From positions 1 to 64,000 of the forward strand of contig CAMJJT010000002.1 in NCBI GenBank assembly GCA_946406195.1: 64,000 bases of DNA. The letters run 5' to 3'. A program made the position numbers and the translations under genes. Of the stretch, positions 47,158-56,724 are shown piece by piece; positions within the stretch are counted from its first letter, which is position 1, and every line of letters begins with the position of its first letter. Origin of the DNA: an uncultured Bacteroidales bacterium. Lineage in GTDB: Bacteria; Bacteroidota; Bacteroidia; Bacteroidales; Paludibacteraceae. The notes beneath the pieces are model-generated. The model was not told where the DNA came from. It saw nothing but the letters and a program-made list of their open reading frames with translations, and searched no databases.

Positions 47158-48420
47158 TTAAGTTGCTTTGAGAGCGATAATGTCCCGCAGGTCGGTGGTA
47201 TATAGGGGCGATTTGTGCTCCGTTTTATAGACAGATTGTTGGGAAGTCATCTGGGAGCCAAGGATGATGGCACGTTTGCCATGACGATCATCGATATGGT
47301 CAAGGACACGCTGGAGACGGTTTTCGCGGGAACGATCTTTGGTGTCAAACAGATCCGGCACAACAGCCGTTTCGGGGATGACCTTGAGCAAAACGACCCC
47401 AGCTTTTTTGTATAGAACTCCCGGTCTGTATGCCTTCCGAAAGGCATTCAGAGCATATGAAATCAACTCCTGCGTATTCGATGTTGCTACCGGAAGGGTA
47501 ACCAATTCCGAGAGATAGTGCTGCTCAATATCCGTTCGGAAAGCCGAAGTATGGGCGTACACGTAGAGCTGCTGAGCCACTGAATTTTGAGTACGCAACT
47601 GACGAGCACAATGTGCACAGAAATTAGCGATCTGTTCCTCCAAAAGTGTCGGGTCTGTAATGGCAGAAGCAAAAGTGCGAGAAGTAGTAATGGACTGCTT
47701 CATAGGCAGTTGGGTGATGTCGATCGCATCCTGTCCTCTTAATTCCTGCCATGTCAGCAGACCGGGTTTATTGAGTACATTACGGGCAAAAGAGGCTGTT
47801 TTGAGTGTAAAATCAAGGGCTGTATAGATTCCGGCATTTTGCAGTTTGACTTTCGCCCGACGCCCTATTCCCCACACATCGCCTATCTCGAAGGAGGAAA
47901 GTGCCTTGACGCGTTGCTCTTCCGTCCGTATCTCGCAAACACCGTGATAACCGGGGTATTGTTTGGCGTACTTGGATGCCACTTTAGCGAGTGTTTTGGA
48001 GGGGGCGATGCCGATAGAAATGGGTATCCCCACTCCACGCCGGATATCTTTCACCAGTTGCTCGCAGTACGATTTTTGCCTGTCTGCAGCGATATGGTCT
48101 ATATTAAAGAAACACTCGTCAATGGAGTACTGATCAAAGCGAGAAGTACACCGCCGAATCATAGACATGACGCGATCGGAGAGATCGCCATACAAAGAGA
48201 AATTCGATGAGAAACATACCACCCCTTCTTTGTCCACAAGCGGTTTTATTTGGTAGAGCGGTACACCCATTTTGATGCCGAGCGCTTTGGCTTCGTTGGA
48301 GCGACTGACGACACAACCGTCATTGCCCGAGAGAACCACAACAGGTTTGCCTTCCAAATCAGGACGGAAAACACGTTCGCACGAGACGAAAAAATTATTG
48401 CAATCGGCGAGAGCGTACAT
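47158..48420 (-). CDS. umuC: UmuC-type Y-family DNA polymerase
   Basis: 420 aa. The palm motifs are [29 protein letters not shown] and QYSIDECFF with catalytic acids. The little-finger and UmuC C-terminal parts ([26 protein letters not shown]) complete the protein. It performs error-prone translesion synthesis with UmuD'. It lies 2 bp after umuD in a classical umuDC pair, normally SOS-controlled, although I cannot identify a Bacteroidota SOS box upstream. Confidence 0.94.
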   Translation of the reverse strand: MYALADCNNFFVSCERVFRPDLEGKPVVVLSGNDGCVVSRSNEAKALGIKMGVPLYQIKPLVDKEGVVCFSSNFSLYGDLSDRVMSMIRRCTSRFDQYSIDECFFNIDHIAADRQKSYCEQLVKDIRRGVGIPISIGIAPSKTLAKVASKYAKQYPGYHGVCEIRTEEQRVKALSSFEIGDVWGIGRRAKVKLQNAGIYTALDFTLKTASFARNVLNKPGLLTWQELRGQDAIDITQLPMKQSITTSRTFASAITDPTLLEEQIANFCAHCARQLRTQNSVAQQLYVYAHTSAFRTDIEQHYLSELVTLPVATSNTQELISYALNAFRKAYRPGVLYKKAGVVLLKVIPETAVVPDLFDTKDRSRENRLQRVLDHIDDRHGKRAIILGSQMTSQQSVYKTEHKSPLYTTDLRDIIALKAT

Positions 48421-48422
48421 CG

Positions 48423-48854
48423 TTATCGGGTCTTATGTACGGCATATGTCACGACTCCCCATACTTGGAAATTGCTTTCCTGAGAGACACGAATAGGTTG
48501 AAAATCAGGATTATGAGGAATCAGCCAAGCGCTTTGTTCATCCTCATCCATTTTGAACTCCTTGAGCGTGTATTCGCCATCAATATAAGCTACGATGAAA
48601 TCGCCGTTTTGGGGCTCAAGACTCCGATCCACTACTACAATATCCCCATCGAGAATGCCGGCATCGCGCATCGAGTCGCCCTGCACATGGGCATAGAAAG
48701 TGGTCTCGGGGTGAGGGGTCAACTCACGAGCGAGGTTGATACGTTCACCCGCATGGTCAGCAGCAGGCGAAGGAAAACCGGCATGTATCGATTCCGCAAA
48801 CTCAAGCGCTAACTCCGCTTGCTCCGAATCCGTTATGTTTATCAGTTTAGCCAT
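48423..48854 (-). CDS. umuD: UmuD-type S24 protease
   Basis: 143 aa with the self-cleavage Ala-Gly-like region [15 protein letters not shown], the Ser nucleophile in [12 protein letters not shown] and the Lys in [11 protein letters not shown]. RecA-stimulated cleavage would give UmuD', the partner of UmuC. It directly follows the metallophosphoesterase gene (6 bp). Confidence 0.93.
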   Translation of the reverse strand: MAKLINITDSEQAELALEFAESIHAGFPSPAADHAGERINLARELTPHPETTFYAHVQGDSMRDAGILDGDIVVVDRSLEPQNGDFIVAYIDGEYTLKEFKMDEDEQSAWLIPHNPDFQPIRVSQESNFQVWGVVTYAVHKTR

Positions 48855-48860
48855 GAAATA

Positions 48861-50390
48861 TTACTTCAATTGGATGCCTTGCGCATTGTAGGTCTTGCCG
48901 TTATTGCGGCGGATGATGAGTTGACCGTTATGGAGATATTTGATGGAAGCCCCGGAGGGGTTCGGGTTCAGAGACTCAAGGGCATCGGGTAATTGGGGAG
49001 TATTGATAGACAAGGTAAGATGCAGATCGTCCGTGAGATCCGAGAAACGAGATTTACGGAGCGTTCGATCCTCCACCAAGGATTGTACAGGTTCTTGCGC
49101 CATAAGCACTGCCATACCGGCAAAAGTTTCTCCGAAAGCAATAGCATACAATCCAAGAGCCTCCTTGACCATATTCTGCATTCCAGTATAGACATCCTCC
49201 GCCAGCGCTTGAGCTTTCTGAGGATAGTCGGACTCATTGGCTTCAGAATGGAAGAGATAGAGGTTGATAGCAGGAGTGCCTATATTACGCTTCGTGATAG
49301 CAATCCTCTCCTCATTCGTTTGGGGCAAGGTTTTTTTGATTAAATTAATAAGAATATCATCGAAGCCCAAAGCCTTTAAATTCGGAACGATTTTTGAATC
49401 CCACATGCTATCGACTTTCCCCCACGCTTTGAGCGCGAGGGATGGGATTAGGTTCTCCGTATGCTCAGCCATCCAATCGCGGCTATAAGAATAGAGGTCG
49501 GCGATAGAGGGGAGGGCGGTGAGGTAATCGGTGGTGACCGATATAGAAGCTCTGTCCGGTGAGAGGGTGAGCCAGCGATAAGGGCAAGGGAAAGTGATGG
49601 GTGCACCGGTAGTGATCTCCACAAGGCTATCCTTAGAGAGTGCGGTGGTGTCCCGGAAAGTGGTGATACCATTGACATGGAAATGTCCTGTGAGGACGAG
49701 ATGTACTCCATGCGCCATGAGGCTATCGCGGATGGCGTCGGCGGACTTGAAGCGACAGGCAGGTTCCAAAGTGGATTGCTGGTCAAAATGCTCGAGGATC
49801 TGCCAGTGCGCCATAGCGATGACAGTATGTCCTTTCTCGCGCGCTTCGTCGGCTTGGGATAAGACAAAACGCATGGTAGAAGGCGAGATAACGCCCGTAC
49901 CGGCAGTGCCATTCGAGCCATCGATACCAATGACCGTGAGCCCTCGCAAGGGGTTGACGGCATAAGACTTAGAAGCAGCATCACGGGCTACCGACTCTCC
50001 CTCGACAGGATAGAGCGATTCCCAATCGACGGTATTAGGCAGATCATGGTTGCCCGGGATAACGAGCGAAGGGATGCCGGCTTGTCGCAAGCGAAGGAGG
50101 GAAGCAGAGACATAAGCATGTGCTTCGGGTTCGCCATCACGGGTCAAGTCGCCCGGGATGAGAATCAGGGACGGATGATACGCCAACGCGGTATCAACGA
50201 GTGCATCCCAGATAGGTTGACTGAGATCGAGCATCTTACGCTGTTTAGTCATATAAGAGTCGAAATCGGGTTCGGCATCAATGACCGACTGCGGAGTGAC
50301 ATGCGGATCGGCAATTAGCATGATACGGTCTTGCGCATTGAGGAGCGCAAAAGATGCACAGAAAGCAAGGATAAAAGTAAATCTTTTCAT
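48861..50390 (-). CDS. Secreted metallophosphoesterase with C-terminal sorting-type tail
   Basis: 509 aa with a signal peptide (MKRFTFILAFCASFALLNA). The calcineurin-like site is complete: LIADPHV, LILIPGDLTRDGE, LVIPGNHDL, AMAHWQ and LTGHFH. A helical domain follows, and the last 25 residues (KYLHNGQLIIRRNNGKTYNAQG) match the tail of the secreted protein at 27511. It probably hydrolyses an extracellular phosphoester. The shared tail may be a T9SS-like or Por-type signal; that is inference. Confidence 0.87.
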   Translation of the reverse strand: MKRFTFILAFCASFALLNAQDRIMLIADPHVTPQSVIDAEPDFDSYMTKQRKMLDLSQPIWDALVDTALAYHPSLILIPGDLTRDGEPEAHAYVSASLLRLRQAGIPSLVIPGNHDLPNTVDWESLYPVEGESVARDAASKSYAVNPLRGLTVIGIDGSNGTAGTGVISPSTMRFVLSQADEAREKGHTVIAMAHWQILEHFDQQSTLEPACRFKSADAIRDSLMAHGVHLVLTGHFHVNGITTFRDTTALSKDSLVEITTGAPITFPCPYRWLTLSPDRASISVTTDYLTALPSIADLYSYSRDWMAEHTENLIPSLALKAWGKVDSMWDSKIVPNLKALGFDDILINLIKKTLPQTNEERIAITKRNIGTPAINLYLFHSEANESDYPQKAQALAEDVYTGMQNMVKEALGLYAIAFGETFAGMAVLMAQEPVQSLVEDRTLRKSRFSDLTDDLHLTLSINTPQLPDALESLNPNPSGASIKYLHNGQLIIRRNNGKTYNAQGIQLK

Positions 50391-50394
50391 ATCT

Positions 50395-53247
50395 TTATTG
50401 TATAGTTATAGTTACACGTCTATTAAGGGCACGCCCTTCTTCGGTATCATTCGGGGCGACAGGTTGGGCATCTCCATAGCCGAAGGTAGTTATCAGTTCC
50501 GGTTTGCAGCCAAAAGCAATGAGTTGGCGTTTGACCGATTCTGCCCGAGCTTGTGAGAGTGCTTTGTTTGCCTCGGGTTGACCGATGTTGTCGGTATGTC
50601 CCGCAAGGCGTATCTTATATCCGTACGCTGCCACATATGCGGCTATACGCTTCAGTTCCGGCAAGGAGGCAGGCATAATCACATCACTGGCAGTCTCAAA
50701 AAGGAGATTTTGGATAGCAATAGGTTCATTGCGTTTCATCACGGTAATGGTCTCCGGACGTTTGTCTTCCGGTAGTGTCACCGCATAGATATCATGTCTC
50801 CGCCCTTCTTTGCGGGCAAAATAAGCCGTTGTACCATCAGCAGAGATCTTATACCAGCAGTCTCTTCCGGAGGTGTTGATATCCGGTCCCAGGTTCTCGG
50901 GCTCCGACCAGCAGTTCCAACAACTGTCCGCCAAACGTCGTGATACCCAGACGTCCAATTCACCCAATGAGCCCTCCCGATCGGAAGAGAAATAGAGGGT
51001 CTTCATATCGGGGTGTAAAAAGGGCGAACGCTCCATTCCTGCAGTATTAATAGCCGGGCCAATAGAATACGGCTTTTGCCATTGACCATTAGCATCACGC
51101 TCGGAAACAAAGATATTAAGGGACGGTTTCTCTTCGTTCTCTGCCGCGTAATTGGCAGCAAAGAGCAGGGCTGCACCGTCAGCCGTTATCATTGCATCCG
51201 CTTGCCAGTTACCTAATTGCAGGTACTTCGGCAGAGGACGCGGTTCGGACCATCCATGAGGTGTGCGGATCGAGAAGCACATACGTCCTTCCACAAAGAG
51301 CAACATCGTTCGTCCGTCTCCGGAGAGCGAGGTGGGGGCTTCATTGCGATAGGGGTTGGAGAGTTCGGGCACACGATGTGCACTACTCCACTCGCCTGTT
51401 CTACGGTCCCGCCGGGAAACATAGATATCTTCCGACGCCGAGCCATCCTCACGATTAAGCCCTACGAAATAGAGGGTGTTATCATCGATGGTCAGCGTTG
51501 GTCCATATTCCTCCCCGATCTGCGTATTGACAGACTGAGGCAAAAGTTGCGGTTGGATGCTGTCCGCTGTGGTGAAACTGCAGAAAATGAGAATCAACAG
51601 CTGAGCCGCCATCACACGCAAGAAGGTAGTAAACGGACTAAGCGTTGCATAGCAAATAGCCGCCTGATTATTCTCATTCGAAAGCGACTGAGCATACGGC
51701 AAAGCCATGGCACAAGTCATGGAGCCTACCATCAGACCCACCACATTGAAATAATTCATATGCAGCCATTTATAAGCGATGGTGCCTACGATCAACAGAG
51801 GAATGATGGTGATCAAGAATCCGTATCCGATCCATAGATATCCGCCATTGACTACCGTCGGCACAAAATCCTCGCCTACCGAGAGACCCAATGCTGCCAA
51901 GAACAAGGTCAGACCCACTTGACGCAGCATCATATTTGCCGATGTAGTAGAGAACGTCACCATGTTATAGTACGGTCCGTAATGACCGATCAAGATCGCC
52001 ACAATCAGCGAACCGCCCACTAATCCAAGTTTGAAAGTCGTACCCATACCCGGAATCGGAATAGGCAACAGTCCAACGCAGATACCCAATACGATACCGA
52101 AGAAGACCGGTAACAAATGCGGTGCATCCAGACGTTTCAACTCGTTTCCGAAAGTGTCCGCTACGCGGCTTACATCGTTCTTGTCTCCTACCACCATGAT
52201 ACGGTCGCCTAATTGGAGGATCATATCCGGTGTGGCAAGCAGGTCTATACCGGCACGGTTGACACGCGTGATAGTAGCATGATACTGCTGACGCAGATTG
52301 AATGTACGGATACGTTTTCCGTTGCACTCAGGTCGGGTAACAGCTATACGGCGAGATATCAAGTGATTGGATTTCTCGCTCTGCACATGCAAGTCATAAT
52401 CCTTGGTCTGACCTAATAATCGCAGCATAGGAATATATTGTTTCTCTGTCAGCACGCGCAGCGTATCGCCGTTTCGGAAGGTCGTTTGTTCGTTCACCAA
52501 CTCATCCGATCCGTCGGGACGAATCACTCGGCTGACTACTATCTCTTTCACCGGACAGAGTTGTACCAACTCATCTATCGTCAACACATCCAACTGCGGA
52601 TTATTGAGTGTTATATCCACACAAACAGGCTCTTCGGTCGTTGCCTTGGCTGCTTCTTTCAGTTGTGCCTCTTCTTGCGGCAGACTGATGCGGAATGCTT
52701 TGCGCACCAGTTCAAATGCCAAGATCAAACCCACTATACTAAGCGGATAAGCTACGGCATAACCGGTAGCAATAGTCGGTTCAATGGTACCTGTCAGATC
52801 TTGATAAGCCTGCTGAGCCGATGCTAACGAAGGAGTGGAAGTCACAGCTCCGGACATCACACCCGTCATAGTTGCCATATCGATACCCGTGACATAATGC
52901 AGTACGATCGTACACACACACGCCAACAGCACAATAGCTGCTGCTAACATATTCAGTTGCAATACCCCTCTTTTGAACGGCGAGAACGATGGACCAACTT
53001 GCAAACCAATTGAATAGACAAAGAGTATCAGACCAAAATCCTTGGCAAACTGTGCCACACTATGGTCTATATTCACGCCTACGGAAGCCAAGGCGATACC
53101 CACAAAGAGCACCCACGTAACGCCCAGCGAGAAGCTTTTGATCTTCGCTTTCTCGCCAAGCCATAGGCCAATTGTCATCACTATGGTCAGCCACAAAAGG
53201 GACTGTGCGATGGAGGGATGAAACAAAAAGTCTTCTATTGAATTCAT
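50395..53247 (-). CDS. AspT/YidE-type transporter fused to a PD40 propeller and OmpA domain
   Basis: 950 aa in one frame. Residues 1-556 are a complete AspT/YidE-type antiporter: two 5-helix membrane halves around two TrkA-C domains (IDELVQLCPVKEIVV..., LQLGDRIMVVGDKNDV). The last helix (VMAAQLLILIFC) then runs into DSIQPQLLPQSVNTQIGEEYGPTL. That begins a WD40/PD40-type beta-propeller (about 575-830, DIYVSRRD, LDVWVSRR repeats), and an OmpA C-terminal domain follows (about 840-950, LAGHTDNIGQPEANKALSQARAESV). The second half resembles lipoprotein-type peptidoglycan-binding proteins. The fusion would tie an inner-membrane transporter to peptidoglycan. Confidence 0.88.
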   Translation of the reverse strand: MNSIEDFLFHPSIAQSLLWLTIVMTIGLWLGEKAKIKSFSLGVTWVLFVGIALASVGVNIDHSVAQFAKDFGLILFVYSIGLQVGPSFSPFKRGVLQLNMLAAAIVLLACVCTIVLHYVTGIDMATMTGVMSGAVTSTPSLASAQQAYQDLTGTIEPTIATGYAVAYPLSIVGLILAFELVRKAFRISLPQEEAQLKEAAKATTEEPVCVDITLNNPQLDVLTIDELVQLCPVKEIVVSRVIRPDGSDELVNEQTTFRNGDTLRVLTEKQYIPMLRLLGQTKDYDLHVQSEKSNHLISRRIAVTRPECNGKRIRTFNLRQQYHATITRVNRAGIDLLATPDMILQLGDRIMVVGDKNDVSRVADTFGNELKRLDAPHLLPVFFGIVLGICVGLLPIPIPGMGTTFKLGLVGGSLIVAILIGHYGPYYNMVTFSTTSANMMLRQVGLTLFLAALGLSVGEDFVPTVVNGGYLWIGYGFLITIIPLLIVGTIAYKWLHMNYFNVVGLMVGSMTCAMALPYAQSLSNENNQAAICYATLSPFTTFLRVMAAQLLILIFCSFTTADSIQPQLLPQSVNTQIGEEYGPTLTIDDNTLYFVGLNREDGSASEDIYVSRRDRRTGEWSSAHRVPELSNPYRNEAPTSLSGDGRTMLLFVEGRMCFSIRTPHGWSEPRPLPKYLQLGNWQADAMITADGAALLFAANYAAENEEKPSLNIFVSERDANGQWQKPYSIGPAINTAGMERSPFLHPDMKTLYFSSDREGSLGELDVWVSRRLADSCWNCWSEPENLGPDINTSGRDCWYKISADGTTAYFARKEGRRHDIYAVTLPEDKRPETITVMKRNEPIAIQNLLFETASDVIMPASLPELKRIAAYVAAYGYKIRLAGHTDNIGQPEANKALSQARAESVKRQLIAFGCKPELITTFGYGDAQPVAPNDTEEGRALNRRVTITIQ

Positions 53248-53252
53248 AACTT

Positions 53253-54500
53253 CTAACTTCTAACCTCTAACCTCTTAATCATTCCTACGAGGGCTTTCAT
53301 GCAAGCACGGTCGGTTATTTGCTCACGCAGTTTGCCGAGATGGAAACATTCAGCTGTTGTTCCTTCCGGTGTTGCCCATGCTATCCAAACAGTGCCCACC
53401 GGCTTCTCTTTGCTGCCTCCGGTAGGTCCCGCTATGCCGCTTGTTGCGATAGCATAATCAGTTCCAATTTGTTTGCGAACAGACTCAGCCATTACACGCA
53501 CCACCTCTTCGCTTACAACGCCATGCGCCTTTATCATTTCTTCCGGCACTCCAAGAAGATGCTCTTTGACCGAGTTATCGTAACTGATAATAGAGCCGAA
53601 ATAGAAGGCCGACGACCCCGCATGTTTATTGAGTAACGAGGCCAGTTTACCACCGGTACAGGACTCGGCAGTAGCGATGGTCTGATGACGGGCTTTGAGG
53701 ATATTGCCGACAATCACTTCGATGGGATCATCGGTCTCGGCAATCAGATAGTCTTTTGTGAGCTCCTTGAGTTGATCGAAATACTGCGTCATCTGCGTTT
53801 CAGTCAATTCACCGTAGGACGAGAGGCGCAGACGAATGATGCCGTCTTTGGGTAAATACGCCAGATGGAGACCGGCAGGCATGCTATTCTCGAAGTTCTC
53901 CAGCAGGATCGCCAATGACGACTCGGCGATACCTGTCACCTGCAGCGTACGATGGATAATCTCTCCTGACTCTTGACTCTTGATTCTTGACTCGATATAG
54001 GGCAATATCTGCTCCTCCATCGCAATCTTCATCTCATAGGGCACACCGGGCATGCAGGCGAGGAGTTTATCGTCTTTATGGAAGACCATCAGCGGAGCTG
54101 AACCTACTCTATTAGGCAGAATCTCAGCATTTTGCGGCACGAGCCATTGGGTAGCCGTCAAGCGGTTCAGCACATCCGGTCTCTCCTTATATAATTCGTG
54201 TATGTGCGCGCGAACGGAGGTGTCTTCAATCAGTTGGGTATCGAAATACTCGCAAAGGACCTGTTTGGTAATATCATCTTTGGTCGGTCCAAGTCCTCCG
54301 GTAGTGAGCACTATATCTGCTCGCGAGAAAGCTTCATTCAAAGCTGCGATAATATGCTCACGGTCGTCATGCACAGACGTAATCTGAAAAAGCTCGATCC
54401 CGTTCTCATTCAGTTTTTCCGCCATCCAGGCAGAGTTAGTATCCACTACTTGCCCGATGAGCAATTCGTCTCCTATGGTGATAATTTCACATTTTTTCAT
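53253..54500 (-). CDS. cinA: CinA-like nicotinamide-nucleotide amidase/competence-damage protein
   Basis: 415 aa: an N-terminal MoaB-like domain (ITIGDELLIGQVVDTNSAWMA, TTGGLGPTKDD) and a C-terminal amidase domain (ATAESCTGGKLASLL, GIAGPTGGSKEKPVGTVWIA). It hydrolyses NMN and processes ADP-ribose. Around residues 170-182, IESRIKSQESGEI is encoded by a GAGTCAAGA tandem repeat, an in-frame spacer-type insertion at the domain boundary. Neighbours are 4-5 bp away. Confidence 0.93.
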   Translation of the reverse strand: MKKCEIITIGDELLIGQVVDTNSAWMAEKLNENGIELFQITSVHDDREHIIAALNEAFSRADIVLTTGGLGPTKDDITKQVLCEYFDTQLIEDTSVRAHIHELYKERPDVLNRLTATQWLVPQNAEILPNRVGSAPLMVFHKDDKLLACMPGVPYEMKIAMEEQILPYIESRIKSQESGEIIHRTLQVTGIAESSLAILLENFENSMPAGLHLAYLPKDGIIRLRLSSYGELTETQMTQYFDQLKELTKDYLIAETDDPIEVIVGNILKARHQTIATAESCTGGKLASLLNKHAGSSAFYFGSIISYDNSVKEHLLGVPEEMIKAHGVVSEEVVRVMAESVRKQIGTDYAIATSGIAGPTGGSKEKPVGTVWIAWATPEGTTAECFHLGKLREQITDRACMKALVGMIKRLEVRS

Positions 54501-54504
54501 TTAC

Positions 54505-55104
54505 TCATTTACTCATTTGTTTATGCCATTCATCGGCAGTAAGACATAGTTCATCATACCATTCTTGCCCAAACCGACGGATGAGGGGCTCTTTAAGGAA
54601 CTGATAAAGAGGAAGATGAATCTTCTTTCCTTTAATGCGGGCACAATGACAAATATCCCACCGATGGTATTCCAAACCGATATATTCTCCTACTTTGGTG
54701 AGCCGTATGGGGTACAAATGGCAAGAAATAGGCTTTGAGAATTGATAATTGATAATTGAGAATTGAGAATTTTTCGTCATTTTCTCAATCAGGCAGTAAC
54801 ACCATCCGTTATGATCCGTACGAGCAAAGATACAATCTTTGCCATTGACGATGGAGAGCACCCGTTCGCCGGAGGGGTCGAGGTAAGAAAGTCCTTGTTC
54901 CTCCACCACTTTGCGTGCCTCTTTGGTCATATGCGGTAGGAGTTCCGGCAGGATTGCCTCTATCTGTTTTAGTTCCTCATCCGTGACAGGACAACCAGCG
55001 TCCCCTTCGATGCAGCAACAACCGCAACAAGTATCCAGGTCGCAGCAGAACTCTTTCTCAATTACATCGAGCGAGACAAGGGTATTATTTCCAATTACAA
55101 ACAT
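54505..55104 (-). CDS. DUF3109 family cysteine-rich protein
   Basis: 199 aa from MFVIGNNTLVSLDVIEKEF. The conserved cysteine cluster CCDLDTCCGCCCIEGDAGCP and later CIFA, CYCLIE, PISCHLYPIRL and WDICHCA fit DUF3109, a suspected metal- or Fe-S-binding family. In the middle NSQFSIINYQFS replaces the usual short segment before KPISCHLYP and is encoded by AATTGATAATTG-type repeats, an obvious insertion that the fold tolerates. It overlaps mntP by 10 bp. Confidence 0.88.
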   Translation of the reverse strand: MFVIGNNTLVSLDVIEKEFCCDLDTCCGCCCIEGDAGCPVTDEELKQIEAILPELLPHMTKEARKVVEEQGLSYLDPSGERVLSIVNGKDCIFARTDHNGWCYCLIEKMTKNSQFSIINYQFSKPISCHLYPIRLTKVGEYIGLEYHRWDICHCARIKGKKIHLPLYQFLKEPLIRRFGQEWYDELCLTADEWHKQMSK

Positions 55105-55646
55105 CCTTCCAAACAAATCTTGATGCCTAAGGCGATGAGTACTAATCCTCCTACCATTTCCATATTGATTTTCAGTTTACCGAAGAGCATTCCGAGCAGA
55201 TATCCTCCCAAAGAGAAAACCGCAGTGATGGAGCCTATGGTGATAACTGATGGGATAAGCCAATCGGGATACGGGACGAAGAGTAATCCTGTAGCAAGGA
55301 CGTCCACGCTGGTAGCGACAGCCAACATCAGCAGATAACGTATTTCCCAATGAGCAGTCTTACTGCGTGATTCATCATGATGAAACGCCTCAAAGATCAT
55401 CTTACCGCCCAGAAAACCCAGCAACACGAGTGCAATCCACGGGGCATAAGTACGCATAAAACAGACAAAGAGGTTTCCTGCGAAATAACCGACAACCGGC
55501 ATGCTCATATGAAAGAAGCCGAAGATAGCCGCCATGAGCAATGCCTTCGGATGCCATTTATGTTGGTTAAGGCCTTGTACCGCCGATACGGCGAAGCAAT
55601 CCATCGCCAGCCCGATAGCCATCAATATCACGTTTAGCCAGTCCAA
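55095..55646 (-). CDS. mntP: MntP-type manganese efflux pump
   Basis: 183 aa with six membrane helices. The two family repeats show ILMAIGLAMDCFAVSAVQG and LMLAVATSVDVLATGL, with the conserved Asp residues of MntP (AMDCFAVS, SVDVLATG). It exports Mn2+ to prevent toxicity. A regulatory Mn-sensing riboswitch is not visible upstream; the gap instead holds a repeat spacer. Confidence 0.93.
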   Translation of the reverse strand: MDWLNVILMAIGLAMDCFAVSAVQGLNQHKWHPKALLMAAIFGFFHMSMPVVGYFAGNLFVCFMRTYAPWIALVLLGFLGGKMIFEAFHHDESRSKTAHWEIRYLLMLAVATSVDVLATGLLFVPYPDWLIPSVITIGSITAVFSLGGYLLGMLFGKLKINMEMVGGLVLIALGIKICLEGCL

Positions 55647-55654
55647 GAGATTAT

Positions 55655-55722
55655 TAGCGTTTAGCGATTAGCGTTTAGCGAGATTTCGAGATCACGAGAT
55701 CACGAGATCACGAGATATCGAA
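55655..55722. repeat. GCGTTTAGCGATTA and GAGATCACGA tandem spacer repeats
   Basis: Two short-unit arrays follow each other between def and mntP: GCGTTTAGCGATTAGCGTTTAGCG, then GAGATCACGAGATCACGAGATCACGAGAT. They belong to the same family of spacer repeats seen before other genes. Confidence 0.75.
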
Positions 55723-55724
55723 TT

Positions 55725-56273
55725 TTAATTTCTTCTGTATTTGTATCTGGCACCTGTTTTGCCTTTTGCTATGGAAGCCAGTTTATTTCTCACGAAGGTC
55801 TTGCGGATAGGCGAGATGCGATCGGTGAAGACATGTCCCTCCAGATGGTCGTACTCGTGCTGCACGATACGCGCTTGGAAATCCGTAAAGGTCTCTTCAT
55901 GTTCGTTGAAATCCTCATCCAGATAACGCAAAGTAACCGTTTTGGGACGCACGACGTTCTCACTGATGCCCGGGAGAGAGAGACAACCCTCTGAATACGT
56001 GCATGTTTCTTCGGATGCTTCCAGTAACTCAGGGTTGATAAACGCCCTCTTGAAATCCTTGCACTCCGGATAATCTTCTGCCAGTTCGAAACCATCCACT
56101 ACAAATAACCGCCAAGGTTTACCCACTTGCGGAGCAGCCAAACCACAACCTTCAGCCTGGGTCAGCGTCTCATACATATCCGCAATGAACTGTTTCAGTT
56201 CCGGTGTGTTCTCAATTTCTTCAGCCTCTTTTCTCAGTACGGGCTGACCGTACAAATATATTGGTAATATCAT
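55725..56273 (-). CDS. def: Peptide deformylase
   Basis: 182 aa with the three metal motifs GCGLAAPQVG, EGCLSLPG and QHEYDHLEG. It removes the N-formyl group from nascent proteins. It lies after ruvX (34 bp, with a TTTACTCATTT repeat spacer) and before mntP. Confidence 0.97.
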   Translation of the reverse strand: MILPIYLYGQPVLRKEAEEIENTPELKQFIADMYETLTQAEGCGLAAPQVGKPWRLFVVDGFELAEDYPECKDFKRAFINPELLEASEETCTYSEGCLSLPGISENVVRPKTVTLRYLDEDFNEHEETFTDFQARIVQHEYDHLEGHVFTDRISPIRKTFVRNKLASIAKGKTGARYKYRRN

Positions 56274-56307
56274 AGATATTTAGTTATTTTCTCATTTACT
56301 CATTTTC

Positions 56308-56724
56308 TCATTTCTGAAGGCTGTCCATATAACCTTCCAAAATGATGCACGCGGCAATCTTATCCACCACGGCTTTGTTTTGGCGGTCTTTGCGTTTCAT
56401 ACCGCCGTCAATCATGGCCCGATGCGCCAGCACGGATGTGAAGCGTTCGTCATACATAGTTATAGGTTTATCGGGGAAGTTTTTTTTGAATACGCCCATA
56501 AAAGGTCGTATATAATTCATACTCTCCGAATCCTCCCCGTTCATTTGCGTAGGATGACCGATAACTACCTCATCTACAGGTTCTTTCGCGAAGTAATCGG
56601 TCAGCCAATTTATCAAGTCTTTGGTCTCAATCGTAAGCAAGGGATTAGCCGTTATGCGGAGCACATCCGTAACGGCTAATCCAGTGCGTTTACGACCGAA
56701 ATCTATTGCGAGAATACGTCCCAT
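56308..56724 (-). CDS. ruvX: Putative pre-16S rRNA nuclease/Holliday junction resolvase YqgF
   Basis: 138 aa of the RNase H-like YqgF fold: RILAIDFGRKRTGLAVTD, VIGHPTQMNGEDS and YDERFTSVLA with the acidic catalytic residues. It starts on the TPR-protein stop (ATG overlap at 56724). Likely roles are 16S rRNA 5'-end processing and possibly junction resolution. Confidence 0.94.
   Translation of the reverse strand: MGRILAIDFGRKRTGLAVTDVLRITANPLLTIETKDLINWLTDYFAKEPVDEVVIGHPTQMNGEDSESMNYIRPFMGVFKKNFPDKPITMYDERFTSVLAHRAMIDGGMKRKDRQNKAVVDKIAACIILEGYMDSLQK

Noticed and set aside
55647-55724. Manganese riboswitch before mntP
   Set aside because: This gap is downstream of def and holds only tandem spacer repeats; no conserved riboswitch core is seen.
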